Source of the DNA: an uncultured Synergistaceae bacterium
GTDB lineage: Bacteria > Synergistota > Synergistia > Synergistales > Aminobacteriaceae
Assembly: GCA_937870605.1 (NCBI GenBank)
Contig: CALMZW010000076.1
Location: 1-12,009 of the forward strand
Reading direction: 5' to 3'
Length of the DNA: 12,009 nucleotides
Shown: in pieces, positions 1 to 7,231 of the stretch
Layout: the number at the start of each line of letters is the position of its first letter
Position numbering within the stretch: the first letter of the stretch is position 1
The notes under the pieces: generated by a model
Seen by the model: only the letters and a program-made list of their open reading frames with translations
The model's database searches: none
Told to the model about the DNA's origin: nothing
Made by a program: the position numbers and the translations under genes

Positions 1-717
1 GGAAAGATCCGCTATATCGGATTCTCGTTCCACGACGGCGTGAAGCTGTTCCGGGAGATGGTCGACGCCTACGACTGGGATATGTGCCAGATCCAGTACA
101 ACCTTCTCGACCGGAACTTCCAGGCCGGGACGGAGGGCCTGCGCTATGCCGCGTCGAAGGGAATCGGAATGACCATCATGGAGCCGCTCAAGGGAGGCAT
201 TCTCGGAATGCCGGTCGAGGGCGGCCTTCGCGATATTGCGGCCCGTTCGGGCTACAACGCTCCGAACCTGGCCGACATGAGCCTTCGCTGGGTGTGGAAC
301 CATCCCGAGGTGAGCGTGGTGCTCTCCGGAATGAGCACGCCCCGGCAAATGGAAGAGAACCTCGAATCCGCTGATCGCGGCGTTGCGAACGGCATGAGCG
401 ACTCGGATCTGAAAATGGTCGACGACGTCCGGACGCACCTGCAGAGCCGCATCCGGGCCGCCTGCACGGGCTGCTCGTACTGCATGCCCTGTCCGCAGGC
501 GGTGGACATTCCTCAGTGCTTCCGAAGCCTCAACGACGCGTCGCTCTCCGGAAAGTGGGAGGCGCTGAAGGCGAACTACCTCTACCTGCTCGGCGGCACG
601 CGAGAACTCAAGGGCGCGTCGCACTGCGTCGAATGCGGCCTGTGCGAGACGAAGTGCCCGCAGCACCTTCCGATCCGCAAACTGCTGAAGGAAGTCAAGG
701 AAGCTTTCGGGGTGTAG
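1..717 (+). CDS. Aldo/keto reductase with C-terminal 4Fe-4S domain (5' partial)
   Basis: The reading frame is open from base 1, so the N-terminus lies outside the window; 238 codons are visible and the gene stops at TAG 715-717. The first residues (GKIRYIGFSFH) match a mid-barrel strand of aldo/keto reductases, and WVWNHPEVSVVLSGMSTPRQ (about residues 94-113) matches the late barrel region that helps bind NADPH. The catalytic Tyr/Lys/Asp region should lie in the missing part. After the barrel come two ferredoxin-like motifs: CTGCSYCMPCP (from residue 155) and CVECGLCETKCP near the end. Each gives four cysteines suited to a [4Fe-4S] cluster. Such Fe-S aldo/keto reductases are cytosolic oxidoreductases common in anaerobes; the substrate cannot be told. 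The GTG at 40-42 is internal and not a credible start. The gene converges on threonine synthase, with a hairpin between them. Confidence 0.9.
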   Translation, partial: GKIRYIGFSFHDGVKLFREMVDAYDWDMCQIQYNLLDRNFQAGTEGLRYAASKGIGMTIMEPLKGGILGMPVEGGLRDIAARSGYNAPNLADMSLRWVWNHPEVSVVLSGMSTPRQMEENLESADRGVANGMSDSDLKMVDDVRTHLQSRIRAACTGCSYCMPCPQAVDIPQCFRSLNDASLSGKWEALKANYLYLLGGTRELKGASHCVECGLCETKCPQHLPIRKLLKEVKEAFGV

Positions 718-743
718 GCGGGAACATCGCGGGCGAAAAAACG

Positions 744-767
744 AGGCCGGGTCGAAAGACCCGGCCT
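744..767. terminator. Bidirectional intrinsic terminator between AKR and thrC
   Basis: A perfect 10-bp stem (AGGCCGGGTC / GACCCGGCCT) closes on a GAAA tetraloop. On the minus strand the hairpin is followed after two bases by TTTTTT (the A-run at 736-741), which makes a textbook terminator for threonine synthase. On the plus strand it is followed by the weaker TTCTCGCTT and can end the aldo/keto reductase transcript. The rest of the gap (768-877) shows no gene. Confidence 0.8.
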
Positions 768-877
768 TCTCGCTTCACGGATGCCCCGGCCCAGGCTCCG
801 AGCCTTGCTTTTTCGGCGCGAGCCATCCGCTGAGGACTTTCGCTTCCCTGCGTTTTTTCGAACCCCGGATCAAAACG

Positions 878-2056
878 TCACTTCAGCCTTTCCTCAAGCT
901 CCTCCAGTCCGCAGTCCTCCCAATGGAGCCGGTGCGACGCGAACGCGGCCGTGTATTTGAGCCCCGAGCCCGTGAACACGAGGGCGACGCGTTCCCCCTC
1001 CTTCACGATCCCCTTCGCCCGGGCCTGACGCAGCGTCGCGAGCGGAACGGCCGCCGCGGGCTGTCCGAAGAGGCCCGAACGCGCCATGTCGGCCTGCGCG
1101 CGGACGATCTCGTCCTCGGTCGCCGCGAGCGCATGCCATGTCCGGGAGCGGAGTTCGAGCAGCACGCGGTTCCCGCTCGGCGGGAACGGATTCTCGATCG
1201 CGTGGGCGATCGTGTGCGGGGCAGGGAATGGGCTGATGTGCTCGTCGCTGCGCGCGAACGCCGTCGCGATCGGCGAGCACCCGGCGGCCTGCGCGCAGAT
1301 GAAGCCGGGAATCCGGTCGGCGAGGCCTGCGGCCTTCAGGTCCATGAAGCCGTTGATGATCCCGCGGATGTTGCCGCCCGCGCTCGTCGGGACGATCACC
1401 CAGTCGGGCAAACAGCCGTCCGTCTGTTCGAAGATCTCGAACGCGATCGTCCGCGATCCGGCGACGCGGAAGGGGACGTCCGAGTTCATGAAGTAGATCC
1501 CCCGCTCCGCGCCGATCCGGATGCTTTCGGCGTACAGCCCGTCGTACGCGCCCTGGACGCGGATCAGTCGCGGACCGTAGATCGCGATCGGGGCCATCTT
1601 CTCCTCCGCGAGATCGCCCTTCACGAGGATAACCGTCTCGAGCCCCGCGGCCGCGCCGTACGCCGCGACCGACGCGGCCATGTTTCCGGTCGAAACCGTC
1701 CCGACGCGCGTGAAGCCGAGGGCGCGCGCGTGCGCGATACAGGCGGCCGTGCCCCGGTCCTTGAACGACCAGGTCGGGTTCGCGCTCTCGTTCTTGACGA
1801 CGAGCGACGAGAGCCCCAGTTCGCCCGCGAGGCGCGACAGGGGAACGAGCGGCGTGTTTCCTTCGCCGAGCGACAGCCACTCGCCCGGCTCGAACGGGAA
1901 GAACGCGCCGTAGCGCGACGGAAGATCGCGCCCGTCCTCGTCGATCCCCGACTCCGTCCAGTCGAGATCGAGCGGTTCGCCGCAGGCGCAGCGGAACACG
2001 GCGTCCGCGTCGTACACGGCGCCGCATGAGCGGCAGTGAAGCATGGATCGTTTCAT
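878..2056 (-). CDS. thrC: Threonine synthase (PLP-dependent, zinc-ribbon N-terminus)
   Basis: 392 aa. Predicted to convert O-phospho-L-homoserine to L-threonine and phosphate, the last step of threonine synthesis in the cytosol. The N-terminus has a zinc-ribbon-like set of cysteines (C8, C11, C23, C25), as in many threonine synthases. GEGNTPL (64-70) is the family's entry motif. NPTWSFKDRG holds the presumed PLP Schiff-base lysine K99. STGNMAAS (122-129) holds the Asn expected to contact the PLP ring. SAGGNI (226-231) fits the phosphate-binding loop, and FTGSGLKY (361-368) is the usual C-terminal motif. The ATG at 2056 is chosen because AAAGGAGATGAG lies just upstream. The gene is divergent from the flavoprotein gene and stands alone, not beside hom or thrB. 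Related fold-type II enzymes such as cysteate synthase are less likely alternatives. Confidence 0.87.
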   Translation of the reverse strand: MKRSMLHCRSCGAVYDADAVFRCACGEPLDLDWTESGIDEDGRDLPSRYGAFFPFEPGEWLSLGEGNTPLVPLSRLAGELGLSSLVVKNESANPTWSFKDRGTAACIAHARALGFTRVGTVSTGNMAASVAAYGAAAGLETVILVKGDLAEEKMAPIAIYGPRLIRVQGAYDGLYAESIRIGAERGIYFMNSDVPFRVAGSRTIAFEIFEQTDGCLPDWVIVPTSAGGNIRGIINGFMDLKAAGLADRIPGFICAQAAGCSPIATAFARSDEHISPFPAPHTIAHAIENPFPPSGNRVLLELRSRTWHALAATEDEIVRAQADMARSGLFGQPAAAVPLATLRQARAKGIVKEGERVALVFTGSGLKYTAAFASHRLHWEDCGLEELEERLK

Positions 2057-2147
2057 TCGGACTCATCTCCTTTCGGGCGCAGGGGAACAAACGCCCGTCT
2101 CCGGAGAAAAGCATACCATCCGAAGCCGGAAAGCGGTCGGCGGGATC

Positions 2148-2176
2148 TCGTCATGCCTCCGCTTCTCTGTCATAAT
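2148..2176 (+). promoter_or_regulatory. Candidate sigma70-type promoter of the flavoprotein gene
   Basis: TCGTCA (2148-2153, 4/6 to TTGACA), a 17-bp spacer, then CATAAT (2171-2176, 5/6 to TATAAT). The expected transcript start near 2183 leaves a leader of about 30 nt with the GGAGGG ribosome site at 2199-2204. The pair was found by eye, and the -35 is modest. Confidence 0.45.
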
Positions 2177-2213
2177 TGCGAAAAATACACAGACAGATGG
2201 AGGGATCGGACAC

Positions 2214-3044
2214 ATGGGCGGCATGAAGCGGATTCTGGCGATCAACGGAAGCCCGAGGGGGCGTGCGAGCAACACGCAACGCCTCGTGAACGCGTTCTTC
2301 GAAGGAGCGGCGCAGGCGGGCGCGGCGTGCGAGACGCTCTTCGCGACGGAACTCGACATCCACGACTGCGTCGGGTGCTTCTCGTGCTGGAACAAAACCC
2401 CCGGCGTCTGCGTCTTCAAGGACGACATGCCCGGGGTGCTCGAAAAGATGCTCGACCTGGACCTTCTTGTCTGGGCCACGCCGCTCTACCACTTCGGGAT
2501 GACCGCGCGGCTCAAGCGGATCATGGAGCGGACGCTGCCGCTCGCGAAGCCCTGGATCGTCCGCGACGGGGAACACTACCACCACCCCATCCGATACCCG
2601 GGGCGGATGGCGCCGCACTTCCTGATCTCCAACTGCGGCTTTCCGGAGCGGCATCACTTCGGGGCGCTCGTCGAGGAATTCCGGCTGCTCGTCGGAAAGC
2701 GCAGCGAGGCCTTCCTCGGCTCGATCCTCTGTGCGTCGGGCGAACTCCTGAAAGTCCCCGAACTCGCGTCGCGGACGGCGTGGTACCTCGATGCGGTGCG
2801 GACGGCCGGCAGGGAGATGGCGGAACGCCGCGCGATCTCCGACGAGACGGCCCGGACGCTCGAACGGCCGCTCATCGATATTCAGTCGTTCGTCGTGATG
2901 GCGAACGCGACGTGGGACGTCCCCGGCGAGGTTCCGCCGACGCCCGAAGAGGCCCTCGGCGGAGAACCGCTGACGCCGGAAACGGCAGCGATGCTCCGGA
3001 TGCTCAGGATGCGGGAGGCGACGGACTCCGCGAAGGGAAAGTAA
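2214..3044 (+). CDS. Flavodoxin-fold NAD(P)H/FMN reductase, iron-sulfur flavoprotein type
   Basis: 276 aa. The flavodoxin-like N-terminal half has a first strand and FMN-phosphate loop, ILAINGSPRGRASNT (7-21). It is followed by a compact cysteine motif, CVGCFSCWNKTPGVC (C52, C55, C58, C66; CX2CX2CX7C), and then WATPLYHFGM (88-97), the second flavin loop of NADPH-dependent FMN reductases. The cysteine spacing fits the compact motif of iron-sulfur flavoproteins (Isf), which carry a [4Fe-4S] cluster beside FMN, so an electron-transfer or reductase role in anaerobic redox defence is plausible. The frame stays open upstream to 2043, but the ATG at 2214 is preferred because GGAGGG (2199-2204) sits 9 bases before it. 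Past about residue 180 there is a C-terminal extension of roughly 90 residues without a motif I recognise. It is longer than typical 180-200 aa relatives. Partner and substrate are unknown. Confidence 0.8.
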   Translation: MGGMKRILAINGSPRGRASNTQRLVNAFFEGAAQAGAACETLFATELDIHDCVGCFSCWNKTPGVCVFKDDMPGVLEKMLDLDLLVWATPLYHFGMTARLKRIMERTLPLAKPWIVRDGEHYHHPIRYPGRMAPHFLISNCGFPERHHFGALVEEFRLLVGKRSEAFLGSILCASGELLKVPELASRTAWYLDAVRTAGREMAERRAISDETARTLERPLIDIQSFVVMANATWDVPGEVPPTPEEALGGEPLTPETAAMLRMLRMREATDSAKGK

Positions 3045-3093
3045 TGTTTCGGCGGCGCCCGGCGAGCGTGCATGCCGCACAGCGGCGGCGGGA

Positions 3094-3136
3094 GAAAGCC
3101 GGCCGATTCGGGGATAGCCCGGTTCGACCGGCCTTC
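3094..3136. terminator. Possible bidirectional terminator hairpin
   Basis: An imperfect stem of about 11 bp pairs AAGCCGGCCGA with TCGACCGGCCTT, with one bulge and one G-T pair. An inner stem CGGG-GATAG-CCCG sits in its loop. It lies between the convergent flavoprotein and methyltransferase genes. There is no adjacent T-run on either strand, so the terminator call is weak. Confidence 0.35.
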
Positions 3137-3148
3137 GCGCGCCGGGGA

Positions 3149-3832
3149 TTACTTCGTCTCTTTCTTTTCGATCACGAGGAACACGCTCGACTCGTCGACC
3201 TCCTCGACTCGGTGCGGATGCCCGCTCGCGCGGCCGAGGGCGTCGAGGTCGGCCTCCGAGAAAGTCCGGGCGACGAAGCCGTCGCGGCAGACGATGAGCC
3301 CGTCGCGCGTCTTCTCCTCGTCGATCGCGCCGAGGAGCCCCTTGTCCGCCTGCTCGCGGAACCACGCCAGCCGGTGCTCCCAGAACTTCGCGCTGTAGCT
3401 GCTGCAATAGAGCGTCCCTCCCGGAACGAGGGCCTTCACGCAGCGCGCGACCGTGTCGGTCGCGTCGCCCTTCATCGCCGACAGGGCGTTCTGGAGGCAC
3501 AGGACGACGTCGAACGCCGCGTCGAACGCGAGCGCGTGGGCGTCCATCGTCTCGATGCGGCAGTTCGGCGCGTCGGCGAGGTACTCCCGCCCGAACGCGA
3601 CGGAGTCCTCCGAGATGTCGATCCCCGTGACCGAAGCGGCGAACGGGGCGAGCGCCTTCATGATCCGTCCGTACCCCGCTCCGAGTTCGAGAATCCGCTC
3701 GCCGCCGCGCAGCCCGCGGCGCACGAAGTCGATTTCCGCGTCGAGGTACCGCCGCACCCTGTCGATGCCGGTCTCGTACACGCGATACAGGTTCGAGGCG
3801 TTCAGATTCTTCGCGTAATAGTTTTCCGTCAT
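3149..3832 (-). CDS. Class I SAM-dependent methyltransferase, small-molecule type
   Basis: 227 aa. Rossmann-fold methyltransferase: motif I ILELGAGYGRIM (47-58) binds S-adenosylmethionine, the acidic residue after strand 2 is D72 in VTGIDIS, and DVVLCLQNALS (108-118) matches the strand 4 and motif post-I region. KALVPGGTLYCSSYS (133-147) is the usual loop before strand 5. The fold resembles the Methyltransf_11/25 groups. The acceptor cannot be predicted; lack of RNA- or DNA-binding parts suggests a small molecule. The frame extends upstream to 3871, but the ATG at 3832 is preferred because CCGGAGGGGG lies about 7 bases before it and the extra residues (PSGARDRSGGG) look non-coding. The gene is monocistronic, divergent from the cupin gene. 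A perfect inverted repeat lies 54-71 bp upstream of its start. Confidence 0.82.
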   Translation of the reverse strand: MTENYYAKNLNASNLYRVYETGIDRVRRYLDAEIDFVRRGLRGGERILELGAGYGRIMKALAPFAASVTGIDISEDSVAFGREYLADAPNCRIETMDAHALAFDAAFDVVLCLQNALSAMKGDATDTVARCVKALVPGGTLYCSSYSAKFWEHRLAWFREQADKGLLGAIDEEKTRDGLIVCRDGFVARTFSEADLDALGRASGHPHRVEEVDESSVFLVIEKKETK

Positions 3833-3885
3833 GCGTCCCCCTCCGGATCGGTCCCGCGCGCCGGACGGCATTCGCGCCGCGTTGG

Positions 3886-3903
3886 TCGTTCCGCACGGAA
3901 CGA
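3886..3903. repeat. Perfect 8-bp inverted repeat upstream of the methyltransferase gene
   Basis: TCGTTCCG, a 2-bp centre (CA), then CGGAACGA. The size and spacing fit a dimeric repressor operator. On the minus strand a TATCAT hexamer (the ATGATA at 3905-3910) lies immediately upstream and could be a -10 element, although I see no good -35 for it. Operator function is inferred from shape and place only. Confidence 0.35.
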
Positions 3904-4015
3904 AATGATATCGTCACGCATCGGGATGAGATAGCTCTTCCCTTGTTCCTCTTTCTATCACAATCGTCTCATTTTCGCACGCAAGCGTTTTCCCGCAGTC
4001 TCAGGCGACAATGTA

Positions 4016-4044
4016 TTGTATAAAGTACGCAATGCGCCTATAAT
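4016..4044 (+). promoter_or_regulatory. Near-consensus sigma70-type promoter of the cupin gene
   Basis: TTGTAT (4016-4021), a 17-bp spacer, then a perfect TATAAT (4039-4044). The expected start near 4051 gives a leader of about 30 nt with GGAGGTGG at 4069-4076. It sits in a locally AT-richer patch unlike the surrounding GC-rich DNA, which supports the call. Confidence 0.7.
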
Positions 4045-4081
4045 CTCGCTCGTGATTTCAATTTCATCGGAGGTGGACCAG

Positions 4082-4498
4082 GTGAGAAAGACAGTTGCGG
4101 CGGCATTGATTCTGTTGTGCATGGCGGTTCCGGCATCGGCGAAGGTGTACAAGGCGGCGGATATCCCCGGCACCGTCAGGGAAAAGGTGGCCGGAGGCGT
4201 CGGCAATCTCGACTGCCGGTACGCCGTTGCTTCCGGAGCGGCATCGGCGGACGCGGCGCTCCAGGTGATCGGCATGCTCAAGCTCGAGCCCGGCTGCTCG
4301 ATCGGCGTCCACAAGCACGCGGCCAACGAAGAGACCTACGTGTTCATCTCCGGAACGGGGATCTATACCGATACCGACGGCAAGACGTACGAAGTGGGCC
4401 CCGGCGACATGACCGTCACGTCGAAGGGCGAGTCGCACGGCCTCGCGAACAACGGGAAGACCCCGCTCGTCTGGGTCGGCGTCATCGCGCAGAAGTAG
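4082..4498 (+). CDS. Secreted small cupin-domain protein
   Basis: 138 aa. The start is GTG 4082, supported by GGAGG at 4069-4073 eight bases upstream. It gives a clean signal peptide: basic MRKT, a hydrophobic AAALILLCMAV core, and an ASA cleavage site after residue 20. The mature protein is a single cupin barrel. Motif 1 is GVHKHAANEETYVF with H77, H79 and E83 as likely metal ligands. Motif 2 is GPGDMTVTSKGESHG with H119 as the fourth ligand. An intact ligand set suggests a metal-binding, possibly catalytic cupin; the substrate cannot be told. Position in the cell is inferred as exported (periplasm, if the host has an outer membrane). The cysteine in the signal peptide (LILLC) does not fit a lipobox. 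The gene has its own promoter and terminator, so it is monocistronic. Confidence 0.85.
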   Translation: MRKTVAAALILLCMAVPASAKVYKAADIPGTVREKVAGGVGNLDCRYAVASGAASADAALQVIGMLKLEPGCSIGVHKHAANEETYVFISGTGIYTDTDGKTYEVGPGDMTVTSKGESHGLANNGKTPLVWVGVIAQK

Positions 4499-4525
4499 CC
4501 GCCCGTTCGTCGCGGACATCGAAGA

Positions 4526-4555
4526 AAAGCCGGCGAAGAGTTCTTCGCCGGCTTT
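4526..4555. terminator. Bidirectional intrinsic terminator between cupin and protease genes
   Basis: A perfect 13-bp stem (AAAGCCGGCGAAG / CTTCGCCGGCTTT) closes on a 4-nt AGTT loop. The plus strand continues into TTTG, and the minus strand ends in CTTTTCTTC. It lies between two convergent genes (stops at 4498 and 4615), so it likely serves both. Confidence 0.82.
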
Positions 4556-4614
4556 GTCGTATAAAACATGCCGGAGACAGAGATATAACGGTTCGGTCCC
4601 GCCCGTGCCGTGCG

Positions 4615-6246
4615 TCAGGCGCCCCCGTTCCTCCGGGAGCGTCTTCCCGTCGCGAGCAGCGGAAGCAGCAGCAGCGCCGCCCATGCGGAGTGCGCCCCGA
4701 GGCCGCATCCGCCGCCGTTTCCCTGTGGCGGGATGATCGGGATATCGGACGGCGACGGCGTTCCGGCTCGTGTGAAGACCTTGAGGCAGACGTTCGCGTT
4801 CGGATACGGGATCGTGACGTCCGCCCAGTCGCTTCCGGTGAGGCCGAAGAAGCTCTCGCCGGGGTTTGCCGTCGCCTGTTCGGAGTAGTCCGCGAGGACG
4901 GTCTCCATCGGAACGGGGAAATTCCACCCCGGCGTGGTCAGGCGAACGGCAACGGAGAAACGGTCTCCCGACGTCACGGGGACGGGAGTTTTGAACGGAA
5001 CGGTGTGATACCCCGTTTCGGGCAGTGTTCCCTGCGCGACCTGCGTCATCGTTCCCGAGTCCGGATCTCCGGCCGAAACGCGTCGGTAGACGCGGATTTC
5101 GTAGGTCGAGCCGGGAATGTAGGCGTAGAACGCCGCCGCCGCGAGCGTCTCCGTCGCCTTGGCGGTCCAGATATTCGCGAACCACGCCGTGTCGCTTCCG
5201 GCGCCGATGTTCGAAACCCAACCCAGCGGATCGTAGTCGTAGCGGCGCGCGTACGGCTTCGTCGTCGTTCCGGCGTACGCGACGCCCCCGCCCAGCGACG
5301 GCTCGTGGTAGGAGACGCGGAAATAGCCGTTGTCGCCCCACGCGGTCCCCCAGCTGTTCTTGACGATCCACGCGCCGGGGCCCGGGGGCGGCGTCGTGAA
5401 GTTCGCCGCCGCGTACGTGTCGTCCCAGCCGACGATGACGACGCCGTGATCCGATTCGTGTACGGCCGGTCCGGAGTAGAAGGCGTTCGTCGCGGCGTTC
5501 CACGAGGACGGAAGTTCGTCCATTCCCGCCCAAAGCACGACGGAAACCGCGCCCCGGTCGAAGATCGCCTGTTTGACGACGTCGCGGAGCAGCGCGGGGT
5601 ACGGCGTTGCGTTCAGGAAGGCCGCGATGTTGATCTGCGGCATGTGGAGCGCGTCGGTCAGGTATGCGGCGGTGGGTTCGCGGCCCGTGGGATCGTCCGC
5701 GCCGCCGTAGGGGCAGTCCGACTCGTTCGCGGCGCCGCGACCGCGCGCGAGCACGGCGACGGCCTGGAAGTCGGCTCCGCCCGCGTCGTAGATCGGCGTG
5801 ACGTCGGTCGTGAAGGCGACGTCGTCGGAGTAGGCGAAATAAGCCAGGTGTCGTTCGGCGAGGTCCGGGGACGCGCCGCCCGCCTTCAGGATCGTGGATT
5901 CGAGCGACCCGAGGGCCGCGAAGGCCCAGCAGGTCCCGTACGGGGCCTGGTCGCGCACGGGCGTCACATGGCCGCTCGTCCGCAGGTCGTACCAGAGAGG
6001 CAACGCCGCCCTCCCGGCGCGCCCCTCTTCGAGTCGCGCCCGGGCGATGTCGGCCGACGCGAAGTCAATGGGGCCGGGACGATACCCGTTCGATCCGGCC
6101 GCCTCCCGTCGCGCCGGGGCGTTCAGGAAGCGCGCCGACACGGGCGCCGTCGTCCATTCAGCGTCGGCCCGGGCTTCGGACGGCAGGGCGCCCGCTATTC
6201 CCGCCGCAAGAACGCACAGAATTCCGGCCCGCACGATATGTCGCAT
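4615..6246 (-). CDS. Secreted papain-like (C1A) cysteine protease with lectin-like domain and Synergist-CTERM-like tail
   Basis: 543 aa. A signal peptide (MRHIVRAG, then a hydrophobic stretch to about residue 28) and a short pro-region precede a C1A peptidase domain (about 82-325). The catalytic set is complete: oxyanion Gln100 (VRDQ), nucleophile Cys106 (GTCWAFA), His267 (ESDHGVVIVGW) and Asn297 (VKNSWG). A beta-rich region (about 330-500) resembles the lectin-like domain that often follows bacterial C1A proteases. The C-terminus has a Gly-rich linker, GGGCGLG, a hydrophobic AALLLLPLLA segment and GRRSRR, the layout of a Synergist-CTERM sorting signal, so the protein is probably held at the cell surface. 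The ATG at 6246 is preferred: GGAGGG (6253-6258) sits 6 bases before it but touches the alternative ATG at 6252. A TACAAT (6284-6289, minus strand) may be its -10, with no clear -35. It follows the activase gene by 64 bp. It probably serves protein or peptide breakdown. Confidence 0.9.
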   Translation of the reverse strand: MRHIVRAGILCVLAAGIAGALPSEARADAEWTTAPVSARFLNAPARREAAGSNGYRPGPIDFASADIARARLEEGRAGRAALPLWYDLRTSGHVTPVRDQAPYGTCWAFAALGSLESTILKAGGASPDLAERHLAYFAYSDDVAFTTDVTPIYDAGGADFQAVAVLARGRGAANESDCPYGGADDPTGREPTAAYLTDALHMPQINIAAFLNATPYPALLRDVVKQAIFDRGAVSVVLWAGMDELPSSWNAATNAFYSGPAVHESDHGVVIVGWDDTYAAANFTTPPPGPGAWIVKNSWGTAWGDNGYFRVSYHEPSLGGGVAYAGTTTKPYARRYDYDPLGWVSNIGAGSDTAWFANIWTAKATETLAAAAFYAYIPGSTYEIRVYRRVSAGDPDSGTMTQVAQGTLPETGYHTVPFKTPVPVTSGDRFSVAVRLTTPGWNFPVPMETVLADYSEQATANPGESFFGLTGSDWADVTIPYPNANVCLKVFTRAGTPSPSDIPIIPPQGNGGGCGLGAHSAWAALLLLPLLATGRRSRRNGGA

Positions 6247-6310
6247 GGTCATCCCTCCAGAAAGATACGAAATGATCTCCCCTATTGTATCGGGAACGTC
6301 CGGCGAATGC

Positions 6311-7231
6311 CTAATCGATGCGGCATTCGATCCCGGACGCGCGCAGGAGTTCCGCGAACCTTCCGATCTCCTCCGGTTCCACGGCGGCGCTGTCGGGCAT
6401 GAGGTACGCGCGCCCGAGTCCCTCGTACTTCGAGACCCCGAGCGTGTGGTACGGCAGCAGACGCGCCTTCGCAATCCCGAGGCGGGCGCAGAGCCGCGCG
6501 AGCGCCCCGAAGAAGTTCGCGCTTGCGTTGACCCCGCCGATGACGGGGACGGAGACCGTGATCCTGTCGGCGCAAAGCGCCGCGAGACGTTCCAGATTTC
6601 CGAGGATGCGTTCGTTCCCCTGCCCCGTGACGCGCCGGTGGACGGCGTCGTCCAGGCATTTGACGTCGAAGAAGAAAAAGGCGATATTGCGGATGAAGGG
6701 CTCGACCGATTCCCAGTCGAAAAAGCCGCACGTCTCGACGCCGACCGACAGCCCCACGGCGGCGCAGCGCGAGAGAAATTCCCGGACGAACGCGGGCTGC
6801 GCGAGCGGCTCGCCGCCGGAGAGCGTGACGCCGCCGCCGGAGTTCCGGTAGAAGATCGCGTTCTGCCGCACGCGCGCGTAGAGCGCGTCCGCGGTCCATT
6901 CTCGCCCCACCGTCCGGAGCGACCGCGTCGGGCAGCGCGCGACGCAGGGCGTGTCGGCGCACCGCGAACACGCCTCGCGCGCGAAGACGGGGCCTCCGTC
7001 GCTCCCCACAGAGACGGCCCCCGACGGGCAGACGGACGCGCACGCCATGCAGCGCTCGCATGTCGAGCGGACGTTCATGAGTTCGCGCCCGCGCTCCTGC
7101 CCCTCGGGGTTCGCGCACCAGCGGCAGCGCAGCGGACAGCCCTTGAGGAAGACGACCGTCCGGAGCCCCGCGCCGTCCGTGACGGCGAGGTCCTGGATGT
7201 CGAAGACCGCCCCTTCGGCGCGCTCGATCAC
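6311..7231 (-). CDS. Glycyl-radical enzyme activating enzyme (radical SAM)
   Basis: 306 aa. Radical SAM enzyme predicted to abstract hydrogen from the radical glycine of the adjacent glycyl radical enzyme, using S-adenosylmethionine and a reduced [4Fe-4S] cluster. The SAM-cluster motif is FLKGCPLRCRWCANPE (C32, C36, C39; CX3CX2C). A ferredoxin-like insert follows, with C58, C61, C64, C68 and C88, C91, C96, C100, typical of activases for dehydratase/decarboxylase-type enzymes and absent from the shorter pyruvate formate-lyase activase. GGGVTLSGGEPLAQ (142-155) is the SAM-binding GGE motif; DVKCLDD and the later VTGQGNERILGNL are also characteristic. The start is GTG 7231, whose GTGA overlaps the stop of the upstream enzyme gene by 4 bp, which implies translational coupling. 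No other start fits without losing the N-terminal FDIQDLAVTDG region. The much longer open frame upstream is only read-through of the enzyme gene in another frame. Confidence 0.92.
   Translation of the reverse strand: MIERAEGAVFDIQDLAVTDGAGLRTVVFLKGCPLRCRWCANPEGQERGRELMNVRSTCERCMACASVCPSGAVSVGSDGGPVFAREACSRCADTPCVARCPTRSLRTVGREWTADALYARVRQNAIFYRNSGGGVTLSGGEPLAQPAFVREFLSRCAAVGLSVGVETCGFFDWESVEPFIRNIAFFFFDVKCLDDAVHRRVTGQGNERILGNLERLAALCADRITVSVPVIGGVNASANFFGALARLCARLGIAKARLLPYHTLGVSKYEGLGRAYLMPDSAAVEPEEIGRFAELLRASGIECRID

Noticed and set aside
2036..3934. 632-codon plus-strand and 588-codon minus-strand open frames over the flavoprotein/methyltransferase region
   Set aside because: Both are shadow frames of two genes with clear motifs and ribosome sites. 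Neither shows a domain.
4117..6402. 761-codon plus-strand open frame across the cupin and protease region
   Set aside because: It crosses the cupin gene in another frame, the terminator at 4526-4555 and the antisense of the protease. Its composition is Arg-rich with no domain.
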